Under the pieces are notes generated by a model, which did not search any database, was not told the DNA's origin, and was given only the letters and a program-made list of their open reading frames with translations. Positions 47,801 to 58,769 of a DNA stretch of 64,000 bases are shown here, piece after piece. Within the stretch, counting starts at the first letter, position 1. Every line of letters starts with the position of its first letter. The stretch is from assembly GCF_040712315.1 (NCBI RefSeq), contig NC_134024.1, forward strand, positions 28,511,158-28,575,157, written 5' to 3'. Source of the DNA: Castanea sativa. Taxonomy: Eukaryota > Streptophyta > Magnoliopsida > Fagales > Fagaceae. A program made the position numbers and the translations under genes.

Positions 47801-49005
47801 ATATATGTTTATATCATGTGAAGCTACCCTAATTAATTGGGATTAAATTTTAATTAATTTAAGGATGGTGTGACTTTTATAGGGTTTCTTGGATCTTAAG
47901 ATGAAAAAATGGATTAGAAATCTGATGACAAGGTGCATTGCCATTACACCTAGTCTTATTGTTTCCATTATTGGAGGATCTAATGGTGCAGCCCGACTTA
48001 TCATCATCGCATCGGTTTGTAACTTGTGATCTCTGGGTTTTTATTTTTATTTATTTATATATTTTTTACCTATATTCAAACATAGGATAAAAATTTAATG
48101 GGTTTTGCTTTGCAGATGATACTTTCATTTGAGCTTCCATTTGCTCTAATCCCCCTCCTAAAATTCAGTAGCAGTGCCACCAAGATGGGACCACACAAGA
48201 ATTCAATATATGTAAGTTGTTTACGTACCTTTGTTTCTTTTTCAAATTTTGCTTTTAGATGACTAATTGAGGTAGGTGATAGGCTGAATTTATAAAGCCT
48301 GTAAGTGCAATTCATATGTATAAAATTTAGGTGTTATATTTTAGATTCGTGAATTAAATTCAATTATATGACTACATTGCTCAATATAGTATAAACAAAA
48401 TTAACTTCTTTTAATGACGATTAAATTAAACTAGATGGTTTATTAATCAATACAGTGACATGATTGAATTTAATTGAAAAACATAATTTATATCATCTAG
48501 GTAACCCTATCTAAGTTTAAAAGTATGAAATTAGATGGCCAAAGCAAGCAAGGCATTAAAGAAAACAACTACATTTTTGCTTCTCTTACACAAAAGAAGA
48601 ATGAAAGAAAGAGTAAGGCAAACATCCTTTTATTAACTAAGCATTGAACAATTATGCCTGTAGGTTATTGTGATCTCGTGGATCCTAGGGATGGGAATCA
48701 TTGGCATTAACATCTACTACCTGAGCACAGGCTTTGTTGGTTGGCTAATTCACAACAATTTACCAAAGGTTGCAAATGTGTTTGTTGGCCTCTTAGTGTT
48801 TCCCTTAATGCTCATCTATATCTTAGCAGTCATCTATCTTACCTTCCGAAAAGACATTGTTGTAACATTTGTTGAGCCTTTAAAGCATGACTACCCTTTA
48901 GCCCAAAACAACATGGAACACGGGCTAGGCAATTCTTGTGAGGTGGGCGAGTTGGACCACATTCCTCACAGAGAGGATCTGGCTGATATCGCACTACCAG
49001 AGTGA
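41830..49005 (+). CDS. NRAMP: NRAMP divalent metal transporter, 13 exons
   Basis: Exons: 41830-42006, 42135-42213, 42308-42348, 43401-43479, 43603-43707, 43863-43972, 46373-46554, 46678-46747, 47289-47462, 47659-47763, 47883-48014, 48116-48211, 48664-49005. All introns are GT-AG and phases agree; the product is 563 aa. Transmembrane segment 1 carries the metal-binding DPGN followed by LETDLQAGA (exons 2-3), and segment 6 carries MPHN across exons 7-8. The family transport signature [13 protein letters not shown] is in exon 10. About 12 membrane helices are expected. These proteins move Mn2+/Fe2+ with protons. By sequence it looks closest to the NRAMP1/NRAMP6 clade. No stops or frameshifts were seen, so it is probably functional. 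Introns 3, 6 and 8 hold transposable elements, and a copia element lies 81 bp after the stop. Confidence 0.95.
42861..43012 (+). mobile_element. SINE in NRAMP intron 3
   Basis: 152 bp with A-box ttagtgcgatgg (42875) and B-box ggttcaagtct (42935). Flanked by an exact 18-bp duplication aaagtacacttttgactc (42843-42860 and 43013-43030). The tail is tatcttgtatcaa. Confidence 0.88.
44436..44634. mobile_element. MITE in NRAMP intron 6
   Basis: 199 bp flanked by TAA (44433-44435 and 44635-44637). The TIRs gtgtgcgtttggat and (reverse complement) aggagtgtttgaat are imperfect. Confidence 0.65.
44802..45947. mobile_element. Larger Harbinger-like element in NRAMP intron 6 carrying gene-like sequence
   Basis: 1146 bp flanked by TTA (44799-44801 and 45948-45950). 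The TIRs are aagcattcacat and (reverse complement) gagcattcacat. It shares the ttactttatctatttta block with the MITE at 12407. The middle (about 45290-45690) is GC-richer and open on the minus strand (45280-45522), encoding an unrecognised hydrophilic peptide ([17 protein letters not shown]). This may be a captured host gene fragment. Confidence 0.6.
46765..47096. mobile_element. Inverted-repeat element in NRAMP intron 8
   Basis: 332 bp. acaaattgccccttttaa pairs with the reverse complement acaaattgcatcttctaa, and similarity continues inward for about 100 bp. No target duplication seen. MULE-like MITE is the likely class. Confidence 0.5.
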
Positions 49006-49085
49006 AGGGGTTTTTTGTTTTTTTTTGTTTTGTTTTTGTTTTTGTTTTTTTCTAGATCAAATGCACCAACAGCCAAGCCAAGGTA
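49006..49085 (+). other. NRAMP 3' UTR, proximal part
   Basis: 80 bp between the stop codon and the copia insertion, T-rich with repeated gttttttg. The original UTR probably resumes at 54524 and runs to about 54690 (ttaatgaaatt near its end). Confidence 0.6.
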
Positions 49086-49508
49086 TGTCAAAGTTTAGTT
49101 GACTATACAGATAAGAAACAAAAGGAGAGATCAGCTGCAAGCAGTCCAAGCTAATTGAGTTGAAGAGTGTTTGAAGACATGCTCAGGCAGAGAGGTAGAG
49201 CATTAGAATAGAGCATTGGAAGACTTATGCATAAGCTTGTTAAACGACTGTTACAGCAAATATGACCTGTAGTTTAGGCTTGGTTTAATTAAAAGTTATG
49301 TATAAACACATGTAATGTACTGATTGGCTATTGGTGTTGGATCCTTATAGTGTGGAGTTAGTTATTTCCTTTGTGCTAGTTATGGAATATAAATTCTAAT
49401 GTACATTTAGTTTTGGTTAATTAATGCAAAAGAAATTTTTTCTTCAATTTTGATGTTCTCTCTAGCTTGTGATCAATTTCTCTCTTCCTAGCTCTCAGTT
49501 TTCTTATA
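49086..49508 (+). repeat. 5' LTR of the copia element
   Basis: 423 bp, TGTCAAAG to TTCTTATA. The 3' copy begins GG instead of TG. Confidence 0.9.
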
Positions 49509-49520
49509 TGGTATCAGAAC
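49509..49520 (+). other. Primer binding site (initiator Met tRNA-like)
   Basis: TGGTATCAGAAC, directly after the LTR. One base differs from the usual ...GAGC end. Confidence 0.88.
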
Positions 49521-49535
49521 TTTGTGTTTCTGTCA

Positions 49536-51188
49536 ATGGCGAATCAAGATCAAGCTTCGTAGTCTTCTTCTTCTTCTCAATCCACTGCTCATCGTGAGCT
49601 TTCTCTAATGGAGGATCCGAGGAGTCCATTTTTCTTGCATCATGGAGAGTCACCAGGTGCAATTCTTGTCGCTCAGCTCTAAACAGAAGACAATTACCCT
49701 AATTGGGCTATTGCTATGCGTATGGCATTAGATGCGAAGAGCAAGCTAGGCTTTGTGGATGGTACAGTAACAACTTCTATGGTAATTACTCCTCTGGAAA
49801 AGATTGCCTGGTCCAAGAACAGTTCCATGATTTCTTCATGGATCTTGAATTTAGTTTCTCCTCACATCACTAGAAGTGTGATTTACAGAAACACTGCAAT
49901 GGAGGTTTGGAATTCACTCAGGAATTGTTTCTCACAAGCCAATGGTCCACGGATTTCACAGCTTCAAAAATTGATTTCAACAATTATGCAAAGAGATGCA
50001 ACAGTGACTACTTTCTTCACTAATCTTCAAGCTTCTTGGGATCAATTGCTCACTCTAAGGCCTTTACCATGTTGTTCTTATGGTAAGTGTGTCTGTGGAG
50101 TGAATGGCAAGATCACATCCTTTCATCATCAAGATTCCTTGATGCAGTTCCTTAATGGCTTGAATGAAGCTTATTCCCAAGTCAGAACTTAGATTCTGAT
50201 GATGGAGCCAAGTCCCTCAATTGACAAGGCTTTCTCTTTGGTGATACAAGAGGAAAGGTAGTGGATTTTAGGCTTCAATGGAGGAACTTTAGCTGATTCA
50301 ACTACTCTTGCAGTCAAGACTCAAGGCTTCAATCAAGGTGGGAAGACCACAAAAGGAAAAGGCAAACCTATATGCAATCATTGTGGCAAAGTTGGTCATT
50401 TCATGGAGAAATGCTACAAACTAGTTGGTTTTCCACTAGGGTACAAGCAAAAGGGCAAGGTGTCTATGGCTAATCAAGTAATTCTTGATGGTGAACTTGG
50501 TCAATCTGAGGCTGCATCACAGTTAGGCACTTTTCCTTTCACATCTGAACAATGCCAGGAGCTGTTGTCCATGTTTAGCTCACATGCATCTTCTTTTGGC
50601 ACCTATGATGCTATTCATTCAGCAAATTCAACTTTCTCAAGTATTGCTTGTGACACTTTCCATGATTCTGTTTGCCTTTCCTTGAAAAATTCAGTTTTTA
50701 CTGAAAATCCCTCAAACAAAACAGCTTACAATGAAGAAACTTGGGTTCTTAATATAGGAGCTACTGATCACATTATTCATTCCACTTCATTTTTTACTAA
50801 GATAACTAGTTCAATCTCTTCTCTTGTGCATTTTCCTAATGGTGAAAAAGTTCTTGTCACACACATAGGCACAATTCAGATAAATTCAACCTTAATTATT
50901 GAGGATGTGATTTGTGTCCTAGCCTTTACTTTCAATCTGATTTTAGTGAGCAAATTAACCAAGTCCTTGTCATGTTGTTTGGTATTTATCTCCAATTATT
51001 GTTTCATACAGGACCTTACTTGTTGGAAATTGATTGGATTGGGTAAGCTTCATAATAATTTGTACTTGCTGCAAACTTTAGAGAACTGCAAGTCCATTTT
51101 AGAAGCCATTACTGTCCTAGAGTCAGTTTTACAATCCTTTGTTCATTCTGTTTCTCATGTTCCTAGTGTCACTAAGCCTTACTTGTAG
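49536..51188 (+). pseudogene. Copia gag and protease
   Basis: From the ATG at 49536: the gag domain with TEDNYPNWAIAMRMAL (near 49700), MEVWNSLRNCFSQ and a CCHC knuckle CNHCGKVGHFMEKC (near 50380). Protease follows at about 50735, but the catalytic triplet reads NIG (WVLNIGATDHI) where active relatives have DSG. In-frame stops occur near 49561, 49681, 50190 and 50260, several at likely former Gln codons. Confidence 0.88.
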
Positions 51189-52150
51189 CATCTTAGATTA
51201 GGACATATCTCTGATGACAAACTTAAGCATTGTATCTTAGATGTATCTTCCTTTCATTCAAATAAAGAGTGTGTTGTTTGTCCTATTGCAAAACATAAGA
51301 GATTGCCTTTTCCTAATTCTAATCACTTGTCTAATAATGCCTTTGATTTGATCCATTGTGATGTATGGGGACCCTTTGCTAAATCAACTCATGATGGTTT
51401 TAGATATTTTTTTACAATTGTGGATGATGCTACAAGATCCACATGGGTTTACCTTATGAAATCTAAAACAGATACTAGACCTTTACTGATTTCATATTGC
51501 AAAATGATATTCACATAGTTTCAAACCAGTATCAAAGTGATTAGAATTGACAATGCTAAATAGTTTTTCCTTAAAGAATTTTATGCTCAACATGGGATTA
51601 TCAATCAACACTCCTGTGTTGCTACTCCACAACAGAATTCTGTTGCGGAGAGAAAACATCAACATATTCTAAACATTGCAAGGGAATTGAAATTTCAGTC
51701 TAACATACCACTTTGCTATTGGGGAGATTGTGTTTTGATAGTTGTTTATATCATAAATAGACTGCCTAGTACTGTTTTAGACCATAAACCCCCTTTTGAG
51801 AAGCTTTATAGCAAGATACCTTCTTATCATCACTTAAAAGTGTTTGGCTGTCTTTGCTTTGCATCTACCTTAGCTCAAAATAGATCTAAGTTTGCTCCTA
51901 GGTCCATTCCTTGTGTTTTTCTTGGTTACCCTTTTGGTGTTAAGGGTTACAAGTTGTTAAACTTGGTCACAAAGCAGATTTTCATTTCAAGAGATGTCAC
52001 TTTTCATGAGACTGTTTTCCCATTTATTTCTTCTTCCATTTCACCACAGTCTTCTATTTCCCTTCCTCACATTTGTCCTAATGTGGCTACTCCACCTAAT
52101 TCCATGTTTTTAGATCCTATTATTCCTTTCCTTGGTGTTTAATCTTCTGA
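51189..52150 (+). pseudogene. Copia integrase
   Basis: The HHCC finger (HLRLGHIS, VVCPIAKHKR) precedes the core with FDLIHCDVWGPF, FTIVDDATRSTWVY and [13 protein letters not shown]. The C-terminal part includes [11 protein letters not shown] and [16 protein letters not shown]. Stops occur at 51186 (before HLRLGH, where Trp is usual), near 51520 and near 51560. Confidence 0.9.
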
Positions 52151-52529
52151 TTCTAGTCATATACAAGATTTTGGTCAGATTTTAGACTCTCCTCTTCCTG
52201 TTCTCACAGATTCTGCCATACCAGATTCTGGTATACCAGCTCCTTTCCTTTTTGGTTTTGTAGAACCTGTTTCTTTGCCCCTTGATCAAGGGCATAATGT
52301 TGTTCCCCATGCTTTTCTTCCTTCTTTAAGAAGATCCTCCAGACCTTCCAAACCCCCTTCATACTTGCAGGACTATAAGTGTAGTACTATCATTTCCAAT
52401 GAGCTTCCACAGTTTAATCCTATTAACAGCAAGTCAGGTTCTTCCTCAAGCAATCAAGGTACCAAATATCCTCTTTCTACTATCTTGATTCCTTACATCT
52501 CTCTCCTTCATATGCAAATTTCTGTTCTC

Positions 52530-54020
52530 TTATTACCTCCATACCTGAACCAAGATTCTATCATGAGGCTGTTAAGGATCCTAAATGGCAAGAGGCCATG
52601 AATGTTGAGATTGAAGCCTTGGTTTCTAATCATACTTGGACTCTTACTCCTTTGCCTTCAAACAAAAAGGCAATTGGGTGTAAATGGGTTTATAGGGTGA
52701 AATACAAGGTAAATGGTTTTGTGGAAAGATATAAAGCACAATTAGTTGCTAAGGGGTTTACTTAGCAGGAGGGCTTGGATTTTATTGACACATTCTCACC
52801 AGTTGCAAAGTTAACCACTGTCAAGACTCTTCTAGCCATTTTTGCTGTGAAAGGATGGCATTTGGTCCAATTGGATGTCAACAATGCCTTCTTAATTGGA
52901 GATCTTCATGAGGAAGTGTATATGGAACTCCTTCAGGGCTTTAACAGCAAAGGGGGGAATCTTGTTTGCAAATTAAATAAGTCTTTGTATGGGCTTAAAC
53001 ATGCATCAAGGCAGTGGAATGCAAAGTTTTGTTTTGTCATCAAGTAACATGGTTTTAAGCAATCCAAAGCTGATTACTCATTATTTACAAAGAAGTTCAA
53101 TGATTTTTTCATAGCTGTGGTGGTTTATGTTGATTATATTCTCATAGCTAGCAACAATGTTCAAGCATTTGAAGCACTTAAGATTTCCTTAGATTAGCAC
53201 TTTAAAGTTTAAGATCTTGGAGGTCTAAAGTATTTTCTTGGTCTTGAGATAGCTAGATCAGATAAAAGGATTACTTTGTGTCAACGAAAGTATGCTTTAG
53301 AGATCTTGAAAGATGTAGGAATGTTAGCTTGCAAGCCTAGCAAAGTGCCAATGGAGCAGAATTTGAAGTTAAGTAAGTTTCGAGGTAAATTGCTATTTGA
53401 TCTTGGAGTTTATAGAAGGTTGTGGGCAGGTTGTTGTATTTGACTATCACTAGACCAGATATAGCATATCCTATTCATAAACTAAGTAAGTTCATGTCCA
53501 AACCTAGGAAGCCTCTTCTAGATTCTGCTTATAAGGTGTTGCGGTACCTAAAGGGCTGTCTTGGTCAAGGAATTTTTCTCTCCTTCATTAGATTTTCATT
53601 TGAAGGCTTATACATATGCAGATTGGGCATCTTGCATTGATACCAGAAGGTCAACCATAGGGTATTGCATATTTTTGGGTGATTCTCTAGTCTCTTGGAA
53701 GTCCAAGAAGCAGTCCATAGTATCTAGATCTTCTGCTGAAGCAAATTAAAGCTATGGCTGTCACAGTTTGTGAAATGATTTGGTTAACGGCCTTATTGAA
53801 GGATTTGGAGATCTATCATCCACAACCTGCATTACTATTTTGTGACAATCAAGTGGCTATTTACATTGGAGAAAATCTAGTGTTTCACGAAAGAACCAAA
53901 CACATAGAAGTAGATTGTTATTTAGTAAGAGATAAGTTGCAAGACAATGTAATTAGACTGTTCTTTACTCCAACTCATTCACAATTAGCAGACTTGCTTA
54001 CTAAAGCTCTTAACAGTTAA
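52530..54020 (+). pseudogene. Copia reverse transcriptase and RNase H
   Basis: RT motifs: [46 protein letters not shown] and [12 protein letters not shown]. The catalytic box is YVDYI (about 53130) rather than YVDDI. RNase [35 protein letters not shown] and [13 protein letters not shown], ending at 54020. Stops near 52765 and 53046 and changes between the three frames in 52775-53750 show that it is dead. Confidence 0.9.
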
Positions 54021-54092
54021 GAATTGAAGCACTTATTAGGCAGGATGAATATTGTGAACATCCACAGTTCAGCTTCTCATCTTGAGGGGGAA

Positions 54093-54518
54093 GGTCAAAG
54101 TTTAGTTGACTATACAGATAAGAAACAGAAGGAGAGATCAGATTCAAGCAGTCCAAGCTGATTGAGTTGAAGAGTTTTTGAAGACATGCTCAGGCAGAGA
54201 TGCAGAGCATTAGAACAGAGCATTGGAAGACTTATGCATAAGCTTGTTAAACAACTGTTACAACAGATACGACCTATAGTTTAGGCTTATTAGTATAATT
54301 AGAAGTTATGTATAAACACGTGCAATGTACTAATTGGCTATTGGTGTTGGATTCGTATAGTGTGGAGTTATTTATTTCCTTTGTGCTAGATATGGAATAT
54401 AAATTCTGATGCACATTCAGTTTTGGTTAATTAATGCAATAGAAAGTTTTTCTTCAATCCTGATATTCTCTCTAGCTTGTGATCAATTTCTCTCTTCTTA
54501 GCTCTCTGTTTTCTTATA
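54093..54518 (+). repeat. 3' LTR of the copia element
   Basis: 426 bp, homologous to 49086-49508. Confidence 0.9.
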
Positions 54519-54523
54519 AGGTA

Positions 54524-54690
54524 TATCGTGATTGGTAGGCAGCTCAAAGTTAAATGCGGCTTGAACTTTCTTCGAGTTCATCTAAGGCTTTCCTCCTTTG
54601 GAAATTGTATGTAATTTCAAACCACCAATTGTAGTTTCCATTGTTCAATTGTAAGTTTATGTTGAACCTTTTAGTTTGCCTTTAATGAAA
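54524..54690 (+). other. Probable distal NRAMP 3' UTR
   Basis: Sequence that would directly follow 49085 before the copia insertion. Non-coding, ends with attcaattg...ttaatgaaat, plausible polyadenylation context. Inferred only from position. Confidence 0.4.
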
Positions 54691-54694
54691 TTCG

Positions 54695-54887
54695 ACTTTT
54701 TTTTTTGAAGGCGAAACAATTAATCATTCATTGATATGTAAAGAATCATAATACAAGGCATCCGCCGCAGGCTATGGAGTATCTTCAATCCAATACAAAT
54801 CATCAATTAAATTCCTAGCATGTTTTGCTAATGCATGAGCAACCACGTTTCCACCTCACTTTACCCAATTAATGGATAGGACCTGCA
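54695..54887 (-). pseudogene. LINE 3' end (C-terminus of RNase H domain)
   Basis: Read leftward it encodes WGGNVVAHALAKHARN-like residues, IDDLYWIEDTP, a stop, then ADALYYDSLHINE and a stop, followed by a T-run on the plus strand (54698-54708), that is, a poly-A tail. The layout matches the end of 25168-25635. A severely 5'-truncated LINE. Confidence 0.7.
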
Positions 54888-55833
54888 TGTGTCCTAAATT
54901 ATTTATTTTTTAGAGAGAGTTTTATTTTTTAATTTTGGAGTCAAATGGGGAACCACATCATAAATATCTATTCAAGTAAATTATTGCGTACAAAAACCAG
55001 AGAGTCTAGAATTAATGAACATTAAAAAAATTTAAAAAATGGACAATTTACATTTTCTACCTAATAAGATTTTTACAAGACTTTTTAAAGAGTTAAAAAA
55101 AAAAAGAATGACTATCAATAAGATTTAAATTATATATGTGAGAATTATACTATGCATCTTAATGTATACCTTTTAAGTATGTACATGCATATGCATGAGG
55201 TTAATCTATTAACACTTCCTTCTCCCATAATAATGGGATGGAGGTAAGGTTTTGGGTTCAATCGAGTGCATGTGTAGATTACCAATAAGAAAATTAAACC
55301 CAAATACGCATCCATCCACAACATAAACAAGAGAAGGAAACCACAATGACAAGAAATGATTTTCTGCATAAACCAAAAAAGATTGGATAAAGTTGACAAT
55401 GCATACCTGTTTGAGGTTAGAGACGAACTCACGTTGAGACCAAAAGGGAGATAATCTCTGGCCCTAACTCCACCCCTCTTTTCTCTCCCAAAATTATTAT
55501 TTTTTTATAATCATTATATTTAAATGAATATTTTAAATTTGGTCCCTCAAAAATTCAATTAGTCTAAATGTGTCTAAAAATTATTTTTTTTTGGTTGAAA
55601 TGGTTAGTTAGGCTATAGCTTGTGATCCTCCTCTTAAAACACATTTTAACATAATTTTTTTAAAGAATTTTTTTGTTTATTTATTACATTTATGGCATTT
55701 TATGTTGCTAAAACCTTTATTAAGGGAATTTTTTTCCTTAGTCCTATAAAATTAAAGGCAAGCCAGGAAATGAGAGGCTAAGGGTCCTTTAAGCAGGATT
55801 ACTTTTTTCATTTTTATTTTTTTTATTTCTGTT
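54888..55833. repeat. Duplicated segment, copy B (empty-site copy)
   Basis: Matches copy A at 18932-24170 without the MITE and the LTR element. At the site of each insertion there is one copy of the target (TTA near 55155; attat within ataatcattatattta near 55508-55522). The right end is cut by the Sirevirus LTR at 55834. A SINE-like segment lies at 55198-55285. Confidence 0.9.
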
Positions 55834-56846
55834 TGTTAGGACATATGTGTTTCACTTGTTAGAAACATATGTCATTATTTTATGTAATTGGCTAATCCTT
55901 TGACAAAATGCACTTTACTTTTTATTTGGGTAGATCTAGGATGTATTTAACACTTCAAGAAACAAGGTTTCAAGATCAAGTGTTAAAGCCATGCAAGTCT
56001 GTCCAAGAAACAAGCTGAAGAAGTGCCTATCATTAAAGCTCGACAGCTAGTATCTATCGAGCTTAAGAAGCTGTTTTAGCCTCGTCGCTTAACAGCTGCT
56101 CGACAGATGCTATTTGTCGAGGTTTAAGAAAAACAGAATTTCAGATTTGTTTTGATTCCAATCCGTGGATATGTCTTTGGGCCTTCTTTTCTCATAACCT
56201 TAGACATATAAAAGGATTATTTTAAGGGCTGTCAAATAGAACACAAGTTGCAAAAGCATTGAGAGAAGTCTATTCAAGCAATTTGTGACCAGAGACAAAG
56301 TTTGCCCTAGTTCATCTCTATTATGAAGAAGCTGCTGTGTTTGTGCACCATAAGGTTTTGTAACCGAGCATCTTCTTGTTCTTCATCGTGTGGATGAACT
56401 GAAGAACTTTGCAGCCAACATCTTTCATAAGTTGGTGATTGAAGTCGCGTTTTGGGATCCGCGCAATTGGTTAGTCACGTACTGGGAGCCGTGCATCAAA
56501 AGGAGAGATTGCCACTATAGAACAAGTCCAATTGGGTATTGGGGTAAGGGTTCAACTATAGGTTGGTAGAAGGTACTGGAATTTCTTTACTTGTAACCGC
56601 TTGTTTTGATAATAGTGGATTTTCAGAAGTGGTGACCTTAAAATCACCCGGTGGGGTTTTTGCCTTGGAGGTTTTGCTCATTCGTAAACAAATCACCGTG
56701 TCAAATTTATATTCCGTTGCACTTTAGTTTATTGGTGATTTGTTTGTGCTACCACGCGTTTGCATGTTAAATTGATTAATTAATTAAACTTGACTAATTA
56801 ATCAAATTAATCAATCACAAGGGGTCAATACGTTTTTGGCCTATCA
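55834..56846 (+). repeat. 5' LTR of the Sirevirus
   Basis: 1013 bp, TGTTAGG to CCTATCA. TATA box catataaaagg at about 56206. Also contains the ctcgacag/tatctatcgag type motifs seen in the sister LTRs. Confidence 0.93.
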
Positions 56847-56848
56847 AG

Positions 56849-56860
56849 TGGTATCAGAGC
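56849..56860 (+). other. Primer binding site (initiator Met tRNA)
   Basis: TGGTATCAGAGC, two bases after the LTR. Confidence 0.93.
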
Positions 56861-56916
56861 AGGCACACTCTGATTAGGGTTTAATCTTTGTGTGTGATCC
56901 ATTGACCCCTGTTGTC

Positions 56917-57426
56917 ATGGCTGTAACCGACTTGAAGAGATCTCTGTTTTCAAATATATCTTGTTTTTCTAATCTCTATTTGTTTGAGCATTTCAGAAAA
57001 TACAAGTCTAAAAGTTATTTGAATTCTCTTATGATGATCATTGGAAAAGATCTCAGCGTGACTAAGAAGAAATTAGACTGTCTCAGAATGAAAATGTGCA
57101 CAGGAGTTCATCTGAGAAGAGTAAAAATCAAAGGCTTAGCTTGTAAAAGCCAGATGAGAGAAAGCACCATTCCCACTGATCTATCATCTAAGCACGAAGT
57201 GTGTTTTATGATGAAGTTTGCATTTAAAGTTATGGACACGTGTTTGTGGTACCTTGACAGCGGTTGCTCAAGACACATGACTGGAGACCGATCCTTCTTC
57301 AAGGTTTTCGAGTCTAAGAAAGGTGGCAATGTCACTTTTGGTGATGGGAGCAAATCACAGATTAAAGGGAAGGGAATTATCTCTCTACTTGGACTGCCAG
57401 ACATTGCAAATGTTCTATATGTATAA
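56917..57426 (+). pseudogene. gag start fused to protease of the Sirevirus by deletion
   Basis: The ATG at 56917 corresponds to the gag start of the sister copy (gacccct-ttgtcatgg context). Only a short unrecognised stretch follows before the protease, recognisable by WYLDSGCSRHMTGD (near 57255) and FGDGSKSQIKGKG. The UBN2 domain and both zinc knuckles are missing. TAA at 57424 ends the frame, which continues afterwards into integrase. Confidence 0.82.
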
Positions 57427-58699
57427 GGTTTAAGGGTGAACTTTTTGAGTATAAGTCAGATATATGATTAAGACTTCATGGTGCTATTCTCCAAGGGAAA
57501 GTGTCTTGTCTTGGATGAGTATGGAAAGAAACTCATAAGTGGTGTTCGCACTCTAGACAACTGTTATAGATTGGTTCCTGATGCTGATATTGTGTGCAAC
57601 AGCATTCGTTTGCCAAATGAAGATCTATGACATCAACGGATGGGACATGCTAGTTACAAACATCTCTCTATTGTATCTAAGCATGAATCAATTTTAGGGA
57701 TACCGAAGCTTAGTAAAATGAGCAATGTGGTGTGTGGACCATGTCAGTTTGGGAAATAGACGAAAACTAAGCATCCGGGCACTCAAGCATCATCCACATC
57801 TAGACCATTGGAGCTTCTACATCTGGATCTTATGGGTCCAACTAGAACCGAGTCTCTTGGTGGTAAGAGATACATCATGGTTGTGGTAGATGACTTCACT
57901 AGGTATTTGGTCATTCTCCTACGATCCAAGTCTGATGCTCCTGAGCACATTGAAGCTTTGTGCACAAGACTGCAGAATGAAAAGAACCTGAAAATTAATC
58001 GAATTCGAAGTGACCATGGTAAAGAATTCGAGAACTCATATATAGAGTCCTTTTGTACAAGATCAAGTATATCTCAGGAATTCTCTGCTCCTATTACTCC
58101 TCAGCAGAATGGTGTAGTAGAAAGAAAGAATAGGGTTATTCAGGAGATGGCCAGAAACTTGTGGGGAGAAGCCGTTAACATTGCATGTCATACGGTTAAT
58201 AGGGTGTAGACCTGGTACCAAGAAGATTCCATATGAGTTATGGAAAGGAAGGAAGCCAAATGTGAAGTATTTCAGAATATTTGGAAGTACTTGCTTCATC
58301 CTTAAGGATAGAGAGAATGTGGGAAAGTTTGACTCTAGAAGTGATGAAGGAATATTTTTGGGCTACTCCTCTACAAGTAAGGCTTATCGGGTATACAACA
58401 AAAGGACCATGAAGGTAATGGAAACAGTGAATGTTGTTATTGATGTGTTTGTAGATTGCAGTTCTGAGAAAAGCATTGAGGAACTTCCCAAAGAAATTCT
58501 TCCTTTTGAGTCAAAGGAAGTTCAAGAAATTATTGAACAAGACCCAACATCTCCAAGTACTCCATGTACTCCCAGTGTCATGGAAGATTCTGCGATTATA
58601 CCCACTTCACCAGATTCTGAACCCCATAAAGAGAAAGGACCTTCCTCCAGGATTAAGCTAAACCATCCTCCAGAAGTTATTGTGGGAAACATGAATTAA
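57427..58699 (+). pseudogene. Sirevirus integrase
   Basis: GAG-pre-integrase finger HQRMGHASYKHL...CGPCQFGK (57637-57760). The core has LLHLDLMGPT, VVVDDFTRYLV, RSDHGKEFEN and PQQNGVVERKNR. The C-terminal part, from 58181 in another frame, has IFGSTCFILKD and GIFLGYSSTSKAYRVYN. Stops near 57424, 57469, 57628 and 57757 and a frameshift near 58205 make it inactive. Two of the stops stand where Trp (before HQRMGH) and Gln (FGKQTK context) are usual. Confidence 0.88.
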
Positions 58700-58769
58700 C
58701 TCATATTAAGGAAATGAACGGTTGATAAATGTGTTGCCAACTTTGTGTCTTATTCTTGTTATTTGCCAT

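Larger units (their letters stand above)
49086..54518 (+). mobile_element. Ty1/copia retrotransposon, complete but decayed
   Basis: LTRs 49086-49508 and 54093-54518, target duplication aggta (49081-49085 and 54519-54523), PBS 49509-49520 and polypurine tract gagggggaa before the 3' LTR. Gene order gag-PR-INT-RT-RH. By eye the LTRs differ at roughly 35-40 sites plus a short indel (about 8-9%), so the insertion is older than the gypsy derivative at 20228. Same orientation as NRAMP. Copia sublineage not assigned. Confidence 0.93.
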
